The notes under the pieces were generated by a model. That model had not been told where the DNA came from and made no database searches. It saw nothing but the letters and a program-made list of their open reading frames with translations. Both the position numbers and the translations under genes were made by a program. 64,000 nucleotides of DNA from Planctomycetota bacterium (GTDB taxonomy: Bacteria > Planctomycetota > Phycisphaerae > Phycisphaerales > UBA1924), in the NCBI GenBank assembly GCA_020831805.1, contig JAFIFX010000010.1, positions 1 to 64,000 on the forward strand. The letters run 5' to 3'. Positions within the stretch are counted from its first letter, which is position 1; the number at the start of each line of letters is the position of its first letter. Shown one piece after another: positions 25,906 through 35,376 of this stretch.

Positions 25906-28164
25906 ATGTTCAAACTCGGGAATCTGTCGCTGTACGCGGCGTTGCTGGCGGCGGTCGTGTTTTCCGGCGCGGCGTTCGGGCAGCCGGATCGTCTGCTGGA
26001 CACGCAAACCGGCTGGGGTTACCTCTACGGGGCGACGACCTCGCAGGTGAACGCGCTGGCGGCCAACAACCAGCGGGTGTTCAACATCGAACGGGTCGGC
26101 CCGAACAGCTACGACGCGGTCGCGGTGAGCAACTCGGGGCCGTACGCGGTCAGCGGGTCCCAGGTGACCTTCGCTCTCACGCAGACCGGGCTGAACTCGC
26201 TGATCAACGGCCAGAACCGGCGGATCATCGACCTGGAGGCGTACGACAACAACGGCGTGGAGAACTTCGCCGTGGTGTCGGTGCCCAACTCCGGCGCGAC
26301 GGCGGCGGGGTGGGGGTACCTTGTGCGGGCCAGCCAGTCGGACATCAACAGCTGGATCGCCAACTCGAACCCGCCGCTGCGACTGATCGATCTCGACACC
26401 TACCGGCTGGGCGGCACGAAGTACTACACCGCGGTGGCGGTGAACAACACCGGTTCCAACCAGGCCAACTGGTCGTACCACTGGGGGCGCACGGCGGCGC
26501 AGGTGACCGATCTGCTGACCGCGAACAACGCCCGCCTGGTGGACATCTCGATCGAGCGTCAGCCTTCGATCCTCAATCCCACGACGCTGTTCAATGTGAT
26601 CATGGTTCACAATGCGTCGGGCGCGGGCTGGTGGTACTCGAGCCTGAGTTCGGCGCAGGTGGACTCCCTGCTGAGCCAGAACGGGTCGCGCCTGACGGCC
26701 ATGACGCGGTACACCGACGCACTGGGTTTTACCCGGTTCGCCGTGGCCATGGTGGACAACATCAACCCGGAATCAAGGCGGGTCCGCGACATCATGACCG
26801 CGCGCTCGGAACTGAGTGATGATGATCAAGCCATCATCGGATTCCGGGCCAAGCAGGTCGGCGGTCCGGTGCTGACCAATCTGAACGATCAGTTCGCGTT
26901 TGAGCCGGCGAGCGCCATCAAGATCCTGCATAGCGCCCGCGCGATGCGCGGCGTCCAGCTCGGGCTCGAATCGCTCGACAGCCTCGTGTCGCTGAACACC
27001 ACGACGAACGTGAGTAACTCGTGCCCGTGGTCCGTGCCGGTCACATTCACGACATTGGAAACGACCATTCAAGAGACCATGCTCAACAGTTCCAACCACC
27101 ACACCGAGGCGCTGCTCCAGCGGTACGGTCGGGAAACACTCAACGCATTCGCATCCAGCTATGGCCTGACCAACACCTACCTGCACGAGAATCACACCAT
27201 CGGGTGCTGCGGTCCGACCGTGGCCGACTTCAACCGCCTGACCGCCAACGACGCGGTGCTGTTCTATGAGCGGATCGCGGATGGCACGATTCTCGACGAG
27301 TTCCACCGGTACGAGCTCTACCGACTCATGACAAGCCACATGGATGGTACCCGCGACCCATGGTTGAGCCAATTGGTGCGGGCGGAGGCGGCATCGACAA
27401 ACCTGTCATCAGGCGAGATCGAGGCATTCCTCGATGAACTCGAAGCGGCTGTGAAGAACGGCGGGTACTTCTGTGGTGGCACCCTCGGGAGGTATCGCAG
27501 CATCGCGGGGTGGATCCGGATCCCTTTCCGCTCTTCGGGCCCGTTATTCACCCCGTTCGCCCGGGAATACTCCACGGCCATGTTCCTTCACGGCGCTCGG
27601 CATGACACTTTTTATACTCACAATTGGATCGATAGGGTAAACTGGGAGCAGGTCCGGATCCCCATCCGCCAGGCGCTGCAGTCGTGGGACGCCGCCTGCG
27701 ATCCGGACGCGATCCTGAGCCATCCCCAGAGCATCTCCGTGCCGCAGGGCGGCGCCGCCCAGTTCGCCGCGACCCACACCACGCCGGTGGGCGGTCGGAC
27801 CTACCGCTGGCAGTACTTCAACGGTTTCTTCGCCGTGGACCTGTTCGACGACGGCCGGATCTCCGGCGCGGACACCCCGAACCTGACCATCAACGGCGTC
27901 ACGACCGCGGACATGGGCCAGTACCGCCTGGTCATCACCAAGCCCTGCGGCGAGACCGAGTCGAACCCGGCTTTCCTGACCGTGACCGCGTCCTGCCTGG
28001 CGGACTTCGACGGCAACGGCGTGCTGAACTTCTTCGACTTCGCGGCGTTCATCGCGGCGTACAACGCCCAGGACCCCGCGGCCGATCTGGCGGCGCCGTT
28101 CGGGGTGCTGAACTTCTTCGATGTCAGTGCGTTCGTGAGCCTGTACAACCAGGGCTGCCCGTAA
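25906..28164 (+). CDS. Polyglycine-hydrolase-like serine hydrolase with dockerin-like tail (copy 1)
   Basis: A 752-aa secreted protein. After the signal peptide come four or more repeats of about 50 residues with the pattern 'AVAVxNSG...W' and 'IIDLEAYDNNGVENFAVVSVPNSG', like the bacterial tandem repeat region of polyglycine hydrolases. Next is a class-A-beta-lactamase-like domain: SxxK as 'EPASAIKILH' (Ser336, Lys339) and an SxN-like 'NSSNHHTEALLQRYG'. An Ig-like domain ('YRWQYFNGFFAVDLFDDGRISGADTPNLTI') and the tag follow; the first loop is 'DFDGNGVLNFFD', the second degenerate ('DLAAPFGVLNFFD'). A peptidase or amidase activity is likely, the substrate unknown. The 28398 gene is its tandem paralogue. 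Confidence 0.85.
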   Translation: MFKLGNLSLYAALLAAVVFSGAAFGQPDRLLDTQTGWGYLYGATTSQVNALAANNQRVFNIERVGPNSYDAVAVSNSGPYAVSGSQVTFALTQTGLNSLINGQNRRIIDLEAYDNNGVENFAVVSVPNSGATAAGWGYLVRASQSDINSWIANSNPPLRLIDLDTYRLGGTKYYTAVAVNNTGSNQANWSYHWGRTAAQVTDLLTANNARLVDISIERQPSILNPTTLFNVIMVHNASGAGWWYSSLSSAQVDSLLSQNGSRLTAMTRYTDALGFTRFAVAMVDNINPESRRVRDIMTARSELSDDDQAIIGFRAKQVGGPVLTNLNDQFAFEPASAIKILHSARAMRGVQLGLESLDSLVSLNTTTNVSNSCPWSVPVTFTTLETTIQETMLNSSNHHTEALLQRYGRETLNAFASSYGLTNTYLHENHTIGCCGPTVADFNRLTANDAVLFYERIADGTILDEFHRYELYRLMTSHMDGTRDPWLSQLVRAEAASTNLSSGEIEAFLDELEAAVKNGGYFCGGTLGRYRSIAGWIRIPFRSSGPLFTPFAREYSTAMFLHGARHDTFYTHNWIDRVNWEQVRIPIRQALQSWDAACDPDAILSHPQSISVPQGGAAQFAATHTTPVGGRTYRWQYFNGFFAVDLFDDGRISGADTPNLTINGVTTADMGQYRLVITKPCGETESNPAFLTVTASCLADFDGNGVLNFFDFAAFIAAYNAQDPAADLAAPFGVLNFFDVSAFVSLYNQGCP

Positions 28165-28238
28165 GGGACGGTTCCGGCGGAGAACCGCCGGGGCAGGGTG
28201 CGTACTGCGATCGCATTCTCAAATCTGAGCCGAACGGA

Positions 28239-28267
28239 AGGCCACACCTGTTTGGGTGTGGCCTTTT
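28239..28267 (+). terminator. Intrinsic terminator
   Basis: AGGCCACACC / GGTGTGGCCT, a 10-bp stem with a 6-nt loop and a TTTTC tail, between the two hydrolase paralogues. Confidence 0.9.
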
Positions 28268-28306
28268 CATTTTGGCGTTCCGGTTGGCCGGGAGGGGGAA
28301 AAGCAC

Positions 28307-28335
28307 TTGGGGAATTTTTTTGTTTCTGGTACGCT
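28307..28335 (+). promoter_or_regulatory. Promoter of the second hydrolase paralogue
   Basis: TTGGGG - 17 nt - TACGCT, with about 56 nt of leader. Confidence 0.55.
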
Positions 28336-28397
28336 GGCATCGGTCTGGGCGGCGGATCGGGTCCGGCCGCACAGACTTTCTCGAGAGGGGTTCATAC

Positions 28398-30647
28398 ATG
28401 ATGCTGGTTCGTGCGCACGCCGCCTGGGCGGCGATTGTCGTGGTGCTCGGTCTGATGTCGGGGTGGGCATCGGCCCAGGATGATCGGTGGCTCGACACAC
28501 CGACGGGTTGGACCTGGTACTTTGGTGTTCCGCAATCCACGGTCAGCGGGTTGGCGGGTCAGGGCCAGCGTGTGTTCAACATTGAGCGTGTGGGCGGCAA
28601 CACCTACGACGCGGTCGCGGTGAGCAACTCGGGGCCGTACGCGGTCAGCGGGTCGCAGATCCACTTTGCCCAGACGCTGAGCAATGTCGCCGATCTCGTC
28701 AATAACCAGAACCGCCGGATCATCGACCTTGAGATCATGGACATCGGCGCCGGGGTTGAGTCGTTCACGCTCATCACTGTCCCGAACAGCGGCGCGACCG
28801 CGGCGGGGTGGGGCTGGCAGTTCCGCCGCTCCCAGCAGCAGATCATCGATTGGGTGAACAACTCGAACCCGCCGATCCGGCTGATCGACCTGGATTCCTA
28901 TATATACAACGGGGTGCGCGTGTACTCGGCGGTGGGCGTTCACAACACCGGCTCGAACGCGATGGGCTGGTGGTACTACTTCAACCGGACGCCTTCCCAG
29001 GTGACGAGCCTGCTGCAGCAGAACAACGCGCGGCTGGTCAGCATCTCGATGAACAACAACCCGAGCATCACCGACCCGAACCCCCGGTTCAATGTGGTGA
29101 TGGTCGCCAACAACCCGGGCGGCGGGTGGTGGTATTTCGGCCTGACCCCGGCGCAGATCGAGGCGTTGTACCAGCAGAACGGCGCCAGGCTGACCTGCCT
29201 GACGCGGTACACGGACTTCGCCGGCCAGACGCGTTTCGCGGTGGCGATGGTCGACAACGTCAACCAGGAGACCCGGCGGGTGCGCAACATGATCACCTCG
29301 ACGATCCCCAGCGGGACCTACGGCTTCCGGGCCAAGCAGGTCGGCGGCCCGGTGATCTCGAGCCTGCACGCGGACTTCGACTTCGAGCCGGCGAGCATGA
29401 TCAAGATCCTGCACACCTCCTTCGCCATGCGCCGGGTCGACATCGGTCTGGAGTCGCTGAGTGATCCGGTCACCCTGAACACAACCACGAATAGCAACAC
29501 TTCGTGCCCGTTCAGCACGACGGTGACGACGCCCACGCTGCAGACGACGATCCGCGAGACCATGCGGGCCAGCTCGAACCACCACACCGAGGCCCTGCGT
29601 CAGCGGTACGGGACCACGGTGCTGAACCTGTACGCGGGGTTCCAGGGGCTGTCCAACACGGAGCTGAACCACACGCTCGGGTGTCTCTGCTCGTCGCTGC
29701 CGAACTTCAACCGCTTCTCCGCGCGGGACGCGGTCTCGCTCTACGAACTGATCTCGGACGGCACGCTGATGAGCGAGTCGAGCAAGCAGACGCTGTACAA
29801 CCTGATGCTCAACTACTCGGTGCACGGCAACGCGCGTCTGACGAACATCATTAACGACGAGGCGGCCAGCACGAACCTGACCGCGTCCGAGGTCGCCTCC
29901 TTCCGCGCGGCCGTCCGGGCGGCGTGGAAGGGCGGCAGCTACACCTGCCTGCCCGTGAACGACCCGTCCAGGCGCTGGCGGACCGAGGGCGGCTGGGCCC
30001 GCCTCCCCTTCAAGGCCGGCGCCCCCAACTACACGCCGTTCGACCGCGAGTACGCCGTGGCGATCTTCCTGCATGATTCCGCCAGCCCCCAATCGGTCAC
30101 GAACCTGATCTATGACTACACATGGGAGTTGCTCCGGGTGCCGATCCGCCAGGCGCTCCAGTCGTGGGACGCCGCGTGCGCCCCGGACTCGATCCTGTCG
30201 CATCCGGCCGGGACCACCGCGCCGGTGGGCGGGAGCGCGCAGTTCAGTGTGTCGACCCTGACTGGCGCTGGCAGCAGCACCTACCGCTGGCAGCGGCTGG
30301 TCAACGGCGTCTACCAGAACATCTTCGACTCGGCGGGCCGGTTCTCCGGGGCGACCACGCCGACGCTGACCATCAGCAACATCCAGCAGTCCGACGACAC
30401 GCTCTACCGCCTGTTCATCACCAAGCCGTGCGGCAACACCATCTCGAACTCGGCCCGCCTGGTGGTCACCCCCGGCTGCGTGGCGGACTTCGACGGCAAC
30501 GGCGTGCTGAACTTCTTCGACTTCGCGGCGTTCATCGCGGCGTACAACGCCCAGGACCCCGCGGCCGACCTGGCGCCGCCGTTCGGGGTCTGGAACTTCT
30601 TTGATGTGGCCGCGTTCATCGACGCGTACAACGCTGGCTGCCCATAG
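28398..30647 (+). CDS. Polyglycine-hydrolase-like serine hydrolase with dockerin-like tail (copy 2)
   Basis: A 749-aa paralogue of the 25906 product with the same order: signal peptide, tandem repeats, serine-hydrolase domain, Ig-like domain, tag. The catalytic SxxK is 'EPASMIKILH' (Ser333, Lys336) and the second motif 'ASSNHHTEALRQRYG'. Blocks such as 'YDAVAVSNSGPYAVSGSQ' are identical in both copies, while the hydrolase halves have diverged, pointing to a tandem duplication followed by specialisation. The second tag loop is degenerate ('DLAPPFGVWNFFD'). It has its own promoter and terminator, so both copies look functional. The track ORF from 27684 is a read-through from shadow sequence. 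Confidence 0.85.
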   Translation: MMLVRAHAAWAAIVVVLGLMSGWASAQDDRWLDTPTGWTWYFGVPQSTVSGLAGQGQRVFNIERVGGNTYDAVAVSNSGPYAVSGSQIHFAQTLSNVADLVNNQNRRIIDLEIMDIGAGVESFTLITVPNSGATAAGWGWQFRRSQQQIIDWVNNSNPPIRLIDLDSYIYNGVRVYSAVGVHNTGSNAMGWWYYFNRTPSQVTSLLQQNNARLVSISMNNNPSITDPNPRFNVVMVANNPGGGWWYFGLTPAQIEALYQQNGARLTCLTRYTDFAGQTRFAVAMVDNVNQETRRVRNMITSTIPSGTYGFRAKQVGGPVISSLHADFDFEPASMIKILHTSFAMRRVDIGLESLSDPVTLNTTTNSNTSCPFSTTVTTPTLQTTIRETMRASSNHHTEALRQRYGTTVLNLYAGFQGLSNTELNHTLGCLCSSLPNFNRFSARDAVSLYELISDGTLMSESSKQTLYNLMLNYSVHGNARLTNIINDEAASTNLTASEVASFRAAVRAAWKGGSYTCLPVNDPSRRWRTEGGWARLPFKAGAPNYTPFDREYAVAIFLHDSASPQSVTNLIYDYTWELLRVPIRQALQSWDAACAPDSILSHPAGTTAPVGGSAQFSVSTLTGAGSSTYRWQRLVNGVYQNIFDSAGRFSGATTPTLTISNIQQSDDTLYRLFITKPCGNTISNSARLVVTPGCVADFDGNGVLNFFDFAAFIAAYNAQDPAADLAPPFGVWNFFDVAAFIDAYNAGCP

Positions 30648-30700
30648 CCCACCCAAACGGGGGTGGTTTGCGTGCGAAATGACAACCGGGATCCGAACAC

Positions 30701-30731
30701 ACGGGAGGCTTCGGCCTCCTGTTTTCTTTTT
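30701..30731 (+). terminator. Intrinsic terminator
   Basis: ACGGGAGGC-TTCG-GCCTCCTGT (one G-U pair) followed by TTTCTTTTT. Confidence 0.88.
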
Positions 30732-30911
30732 CCACTTTGCCTCACCACAAGGGGGCTTGCGTTTCTTCCCTTAGTTGATAATCTGCGGGTATCGACCGGG
30801 GAGACCGGCGGGTGTCCGACGGGCTCCGGTCGTTGAGTGAAAGTGGATCGTGGGGTACCTCGCACAGGATTGGGCGGGGGCACGATCGAAGAGAGAAAGA
30901 GAGGACGAAAG

Positions 30912-31541
30912 ATGGTTGCATTGCGCGCATGCTTCGCCGTCGCAGTTCTGACGGCGGGTGGGGTGGCCTCGGCCAACCCGATCCTCAGTAACCTGCCGGC
31001 CAACAGCTCCGGCACCGGCACGAACCTGGGACTTGGCATTGATTCGGTGCTCCGGACCAAAGCGGTCGGCCTGACCATGGGGGCCGAGTCGCTGGACTTC
31101 GTGTCGATGGAAGTGCTCATGTCCAACCCGTCGACCTCACCGAGCTCGAACCTGGTCGGCGGGATCTACAGCGATGTCGGTGGAAACCCGGGCGGGCTGC
31201 TCGCGGCGTTCACCCCGACGATGATCGCGTCCGGCACCACGGCCCAGATCTTCACCCTGACCGTGGCGGGCGGGTTCACCCTCAACGCGGGGCAGACCTA
31301 CTGGTTCCGCCTCGACGGGCCCAACTCGACCAACAGCATGATGTGGAACAGCCTGAGCCCCAACGCCGCGCCGACCGGCATGGGCGCCAACTTCGTGGGC
31401 TATCGCTTCAGCACCAACGACGGCGCGAGCTGGACCAACTCGACCATCTACAACGGCATGACCATCAACGCCATCCCGACGCCGGGTGCGTTCGGCGTGC
31501 TCGCGATGGCCGGTCTGGTTTCCGCCCGCCGGCGCCGCTGA
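30912..31541 (+). CDS. Choice-of-anchor-R-like secreted protein with PTPG/RRRR tail
   Basis: A 209-aa secreted protein. Signal peptide 'CFAVAVLTAGGVASAN'; beta-sandwich body with 'TLNAGQTYWFRLDGPNSTNSMMWNSL', typical of the choice-of-anchor-R group. The end 'IPTPGAFGVLAMAGLVSARRRR' has the motif, hydrophobic helix and basic cluster order of PEP-CTERM sorting signals, in a 'PTPG' variant. It lacks the dockerin-like tag. It is a paralogue of the 53398 product. The start at 30912 opens the signal peptide; the track start at 30837 adds a basic leader with no support. Confidence 0.8.
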   Translation: MVALRACFAVAVLTAGGVASANPILSNLPANSSGTGTNLGLGIDSVLRTKAVGLTMGAESLDFVSMEVLMSNPSTSPSSNLVGGIYSDVGGNPGGLLAAFTPTMIASGTTAQIFTLTVAGGFTLNAGQTYWFRLDGPNSTNSMMWNSLSPNAAPTGMGANFVGYRFSTNDGASWTNSTIYNGMTINAIPTPGAFGVLAMAGLVSARRRR

Positions 31542-31572
31542 TCCGCAGTTTTTCCATCCTGATCCTGACCCG

Positions 31573-31604
31573 CGCCCCGGGCTCGTCGCCCGGGGCGTCT
31601 TTTT
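31573..31604 (+). terminator. Intrinsic terminator
   Basis: CGCCCCGGGC-TCGTC-GCCCGGGGCG with TCTTTTT, 30 bp after the 30912 gene. Confidence 0.92.
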
Positions 31605-31649
31605 GTGTTGCAAGAGCCGATCCCGGCGATTCTGGCTGGTTTTCCGGGC

Positions 31650-31678
31650 TTGGAGCACGCGGCGCCGTGTGGTAGCAT
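31650..31678 (+). promoter_or_regulatory. Promoter of the 31739 gene
   Basis: TTGGAG - 17 nt - TAGCAT, about 54 nt of leader. Confidence 0.55.
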
Positions 31679-31738
31679 GGCCGTGAGGATCGGTCCCGGC
31701 GGGATGGATCCGTGTGTTTGGAGCGAGAGGAGCGGCAG

Positions 31739-33187
31739 ATGAGCAGCGAGCGGAATCGGTGGGCTATTTCCCCAGCGGCGATCGTCGCGGCGGCGGCAGG
31801 GATGATCGCGGCGCCCACCTTCGGGCAGGCGGCGATCGAGGTCAGCGCGGACGGCCGGCAGGTCGCCTCGCCCAGCATCGCGATCACCGAGGGCTGGGGC
31901 TGGAAGGCCCGCGGTGCATCCGTGCCCTACCCGACCGAGCCGGACATCGTCGTCAACCTGCGACGCCAGATCGGCGGGCTCGCCATCGCCGATGTGAACG
32001 GCAACGGGCACAACGACCTCATCGCCGTCTGCTACATCTCCCAGAGCTTCCCGCCTTACGAGAACTGGCAGGACATGATCTTCTTCGGCAACGGCAACGG
32101 CATCGAGACCACGCCCGGCTGGCTCTCCGACACGCAGACGCACACCGGCGATGTCCTCGTCGGCGACCTGAACAACAACGGCTGGCCCGACATCGTCACC
32201 ATCCATGGCGGTGGTCTGCGGCGCGACACCGTCCGTGTCTACGCCACCGGTCCCGGCGGCGTGCCCACCTCGCCGACCTATGTGTCCAACACCGCCGCCA
32301 CGGGCTGGGGTACCGCCGGCGTGCTGGCCGACTTCAACCAGAACGGGTTCCTGGATCTGGTCACCAGCAATCAGGGCCTCTCGCCCGACCCGTTCCGCCC
32401 GCTGCTGATGTTCCGCAACACCGGCGGCGTGCTGTCCACCGCGGCCGTCTGGCAGTCCGCCACCCCGGCCGTCCAGAACGGGCTCGACGCGGTCGACCTG
32501 ACCGGCAACGGCTACCCAGACCTCGGCTCGGCCAGGTGGGCCAACTTCGAGAGCGGGATCTATCTCAACACCGACGGCGAGCTGGCGACTTCGATGGCCG
32601 CCACCGTTGGCAACACCGGCACCGACCGCGGCGTGGCCTTCGCCGATTTCACGGGCGACGGCCAGTACGAGATGGCCGTGGGCGGCAACCCGAGCAAGGT
32701 CTACACCTACTCTGGCGGCCAGCTCAGCCTGCTCCAGCAGCAGAACCCGCCCTTCAGCGGGCCGCAGGACTTCAAGGCCTTCGATGTGAATGGCGACGGG
32801 TGGCCCGACCTGGTCGAGATCCATTTCTCCGACGGTCGCGCGCACATCTACCTCAACCGCGACGGCGTGCTCGACACCGAGCCGTCCTGGACCTACAACG
32901 CCCCCGAGGTCGGCACGGCGCTGGCCTTCGGCGATCTCAACGGCAACGGCCTGCCCGACCTCGTCCTCGGCTACGCCGGCAACACCAGCATCCGCGTGTT
33001 CTTCGCCATCCCCCAGGACTGCCCGGCGGACCTGACCGGCGACGGGAACCTGAACTTCTTCGATGTCGCGGCCTACCTGGACCTGTACAACGCGGGTGAC
33101 CCGGCGGCGGACTGGAACGGGGACGGGCTGATCAACTTCTTCGACCTGGCGGCGTATCTGGACGATTTCAACGCCGGCTGCCCCTGA
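31739..33187 (+). CDS. VCBS/FG-GAP repeat protein with dockerin-like tail
   Basis: A 482-aa secreted protein. Signal region 'ISPAAIVAAAAGMIAAPTFGQ', then about seven FG-GAP-like units ('IADVNGNGHNDLIAV', 'VGDLNNNGWPDIVTI', 'VDLTGNGYPDLGS', 'FDVNGDGWPDLVEI'), probably one seven-bladed propeller. The tag has two canonical loops ('DLTGDGNLNFFD', 'DWNGDGLINFFD') and ends 'DDFNAGCP'. The last 168 bp differ at only about 8 positions, by my count, from the end of the 40554 gene, whose body is unrelated. AGGAG lies 6 nt before the ATG. Confidence 0.85.
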   Translation: MSSERNRWAISPAAIVAAAAGMIAAPTFGQAAIEVSADGRQVASPSIAITEGWGWKARGASVPYPTEPDIVVNLRRQIGGLAIADVNGNGHNDLIAVCYISQSFPPYENWQDMIFFGNGNGIETTPGWLSDTQTHTGDVLVGDLNNNGWPDIVTIHGGGLRRDTVRVYATGPGGVPTSPTYVSNTAATGWGTAGVLADFNQNGFLDLVTSNQGLSPDPFRPLLMFRNTGGVLSTAAVWQSATPAVQNGLDAVDLTGNGYPDLGSARWANFESGIYLNTDGELATSMAATVGNTGTDRGVAFADFTGDGQYEMAVGGNPSKVYTYSGGQLSLLQQQNPPFSGPQDFKAFDVNGDGWPDLVEIHFSDGRAHIYLNRDGVLDTEPSWTYNAPEVGTALAFGDLNGNGLPDLVLGYAGNTSIRVFFAIPQDCPADLTGDGNLNFFDVAAYLDLYNAGDPAADWNGDGLINFFDLAAYLDDFNAGCP

Positions 33188-33226
33188 GCCCGCCCCTGCG
33201 TCTGAGCCCGCCCCTGCGTCTGAGCC
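33185..33226 (+). repeat. 18-bp tandem repeat over a stop codon
   Basis: Two copies of TGAGCCCGCCCCTGCGTC plus a partial third. The first TGA is the stop of the 31739 gene, so stop and 3' flank have been duplicated. Confidence 0.75.
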
Positions 33227-33321
33227 AGGCCCGGGCGACTGCCATCGCCTCGGGTCCGGGGGTCTTCGGGCTGCTGTCCGGTTTTTCCCCGGGTCATACC
33301 ACCGGTTTCGGGACTCGGTCC

Positions 33322-33350
33322 TTGTGGCGCGGGCCGGTTTCCGTTAGTCT
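33322..33350 (+). promoter_or_regulatory. Promoter of the subtilase gene
   Basis: TTGTGG - 17 nt - TAGTCT, about 90 nt of leader. Confidence 0.6.
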
Positions 33351-33447
33351 GGGGTCGCTTCACGATTCCTGAGCGTGCCGGGCGGGTTGCCTTCGGGTGC
33401 CGTACAGAGCCTTCCCGGTGCGCGGGCCCAGATAAAGGAGGGACGCC

Positions 33448-35214
33448 GTGCTGGATCGGATGTGGTACGCCATCGGTGTGTGTGCGGGGGCTTCGTTCGC
33501 GGGGATGCCCGCGTTGGCTCAGTCGATCGACCGTGATCTCCAGCGGCTGGTGGCCGACGCCGGGGCCGCGCCCGCCGGCGTGGCGACGCCGTACTTCGAC
33601 CGTCGGGTCGATCTGGGGCTGTACCCGGCGATGATCGCGGTGTTCAACGATCCGGCCGCCGGCCCGCGGGCGAACCTGCGCGGCGCGATGGACGCGATCG
33701 GGCTGGTCGGTGCGGACATGGAGTCCAGCTCCGTGCCCGGCTGGACCTATGTGGTGCTGCCCGCGCACGCCCGTTCCGCCGACGCGGTGGCCAACGCCGT
33801 GCGCGATCTGGCCGACCGAGCGGACCTGGACATGGCCTCGCCGGTCTACCTGGGCCAGGACGGCCTGCCGGTCATCCCGACGCGCGACCTGCTCATCTCG
33901 TTCGTGCCCGGCACGCCCGACGCCGAGCGGATCGCGGTGCTGGACGCGCACGGCGCGACGGTGCTCGAGCGCGACGCGGCCGGCTTTGACGGCGTGGTCC
34001 GCGCCCGCACCACCGCCCGCACGGGCCAGGCCGCCCTGGACATCGCCCTGGCGATCCACGACCACCCCGCGGTCGAGTGGGCCCAGTCCGACCGGATCTT
34101 CTGGGCCAAGCGCAAGTCCCAGTTCCCCAACGACCCGCTCTTCGGCCAGCAGTGGGCGCTCTTCCAGCCCAACGGCGAGCACATGGACGCGCTGACTGCG
34201 TGGACCGTCACCATTGGTGATCCCACTATCCGCGTCATCGTGCTCGACAGCGGCATCCAGCAGAACCACCCGGACCTGACCCAGCTGCCCGGCCAGTCCT
34301 TCACCGGCTCAGGCAACGGCGGGCCGGCCAACGCCTGCGACAACCACGGCACCGCCGTGGCGGGCTGCGTCGCCGCGACGATCGACAACGGCATCGGCAT
34401 CGCGGGCATCGCCCCGGGCGTGCATGTCCAGTCCGGCAAGATCTTCAACGAAATCAGCCTCTTCGGGTTCTGTCTGCCCTTCCTCGAGTCGCAGGACTCC
34501 TGGTCCGCCGCGGGCATCAACTGGGCCACCACCTCTGGCGCGCAGGTGACCAACTCGTCATGGGGCGGCGGCGGGGACTCGCAGGCCATCACCAGCGCCT
34601 TCAACAACGGGCGCGCCCAGGGCGTGATCCACTTCGCCGCCTCGGGCAACGACGGCGGGACCACCATCGGCTATCCCGCGAATCTCGGTTCCGTCAACGC
34701 CGTCGGCGCGCTCAACAGCGCCGGCAACCGCGCGAGCTTCAGCACCTCCGGCTCCGGCCTGTTCATCAGCGCCCCCGGGGCGGCCATCCTGACCACCGAC
34801 CGGACCGGGTCCAGCGGCTACTCGAACGGCGACTACACCACCATCGACGGCACGAGCTTCGCCTCGCCCTACGCCGCCGGCGTGGCCGCGCTGCTCCTCT
34901 CGGTCAACCCGACGCTGACCCCCGCCCAGGTCGAGGACATCCTGGCCAGCACCGCGGTGGACAAGGGCACCCCCGGCTACAACACCCAGTACGGCTGGGG
35001 CTTCATCAACGCCGGCGCCGCCGTGCTGTCCGCGGCGGGATCGCCCTGCCCGGCCGACCTCAACGGCGACGGCCTGCTGAACTTCTTCGATGTGGCCGCG
35101 TACCTGGACCTCTATGTGGCCGGAGACCCCGCCGCCGACCTGACGGGCGACGGCAACCTCAACTTCTTCGATGTGGCCGCGTACATGGACCTGTACAACG
35201 CCGGCTGCCCGTAA
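33448..35214 (+). CDS. Subtilisin-like serine protease with dockerin-like tail
   Basis: A 588-aa secreted S8 protease. Signal peptide to 'GMPALAQS', a propeptide of about 200 residues with inhibitor-like 'DLLISFVPGTPDAERIAVL', then the catalytic domain: Asp267 in 'VIVLDSGIQ', His300 in 'DNHGTAVAG', oxyanion Asn in 'FAASGNDGG', Ser470 in 'GTSFASPYAAG'. The tag follows almost at once with two canonical loops ('DLNGDGLLNFFD', 'DLTGDGNLNFFD') and 'DLYNAGCP'. The GTG start has AAGGAGG about 7 nt upstream. Confidence 0.9.
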   Translation: MLDRMWYAIGVCAGASFAGMPALAQSIDRDLQRLVADAGAAPAGVATPYFDRRVDLGLYPAMIAVFNDPAAGPRANLRGAMDAIGLVGADMESSSVPGWTYVVLPAHARSADAVANAVRDLADRADLDMASPVYLGQDGLPVIPTRDLLISFVPGTPDAERIAVLDAHGATVLERDAAGFDGVVRARTTARTGQAALDIALAIHDHPAVEWAQSDRIFWAKRKSQFPNDPLFGQQWALFQPNGEHMDALTAWTVTIGDPTIRVIVLDSGIQQNHPDLTQLPGQSFTGSGNGGPANACDNHGTAVAGCVAATIDNGIGIAGIAPGVHVQSGKIFNEISLFGFCLPFLESQDSWSAAGINWATTSGAQVTNSSWGGGGDSQAITSAFNNGRAQGVIHFAASGNDGGTTIGYPANLGSVNAVGALNSAGNRASFSTSGSGLFISAPGAAILTTDRTGSSGYSNGDYTTIDGTSFASPYAAGVAALLLSVNPTLTPAQVEDILASTAVDKGTPGYNTQYGWGFINAGAAVLSAAGSPCPADLNGDGLLNFFDVAAYLDLYVAGDPAADLTGDGNLNFFDVAAYMDLYNAGCP

Positions 35215-35268
35215 CACGCGGATTTCCGGCGTCTGAGCGGGTCGGTGCGGCACAATATTCGGTTTTTT

Positions 35269-35298
35269 TTGGTGCCTGCCCCGCCCATCGGTTAGACT
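35269..35298 (+). promoter_or_regulatory. Promoter of the 35377 gene
   Basis: TTGGTG - 18 nt - TAGACT, about 70 nt of leader that contains a GGCCGCG...CGCG hairpin. Confidence 0.6.
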
Positions 35299-35376
35299 CT
35301 GCCTGCCCGCGTTCTAGGAACGGGGCTTGGGCCAGGCCGCGATTCGAAACGCGAGCGGCCGGGGAAGGAGTCGCGG

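Noticed and set aside
28392-30656. 754-aa minus-strand ORF
   Set aside because: Antisense to the second polyglycine-hydrolase-like gene, whose motifs and paralogue support the + strand.
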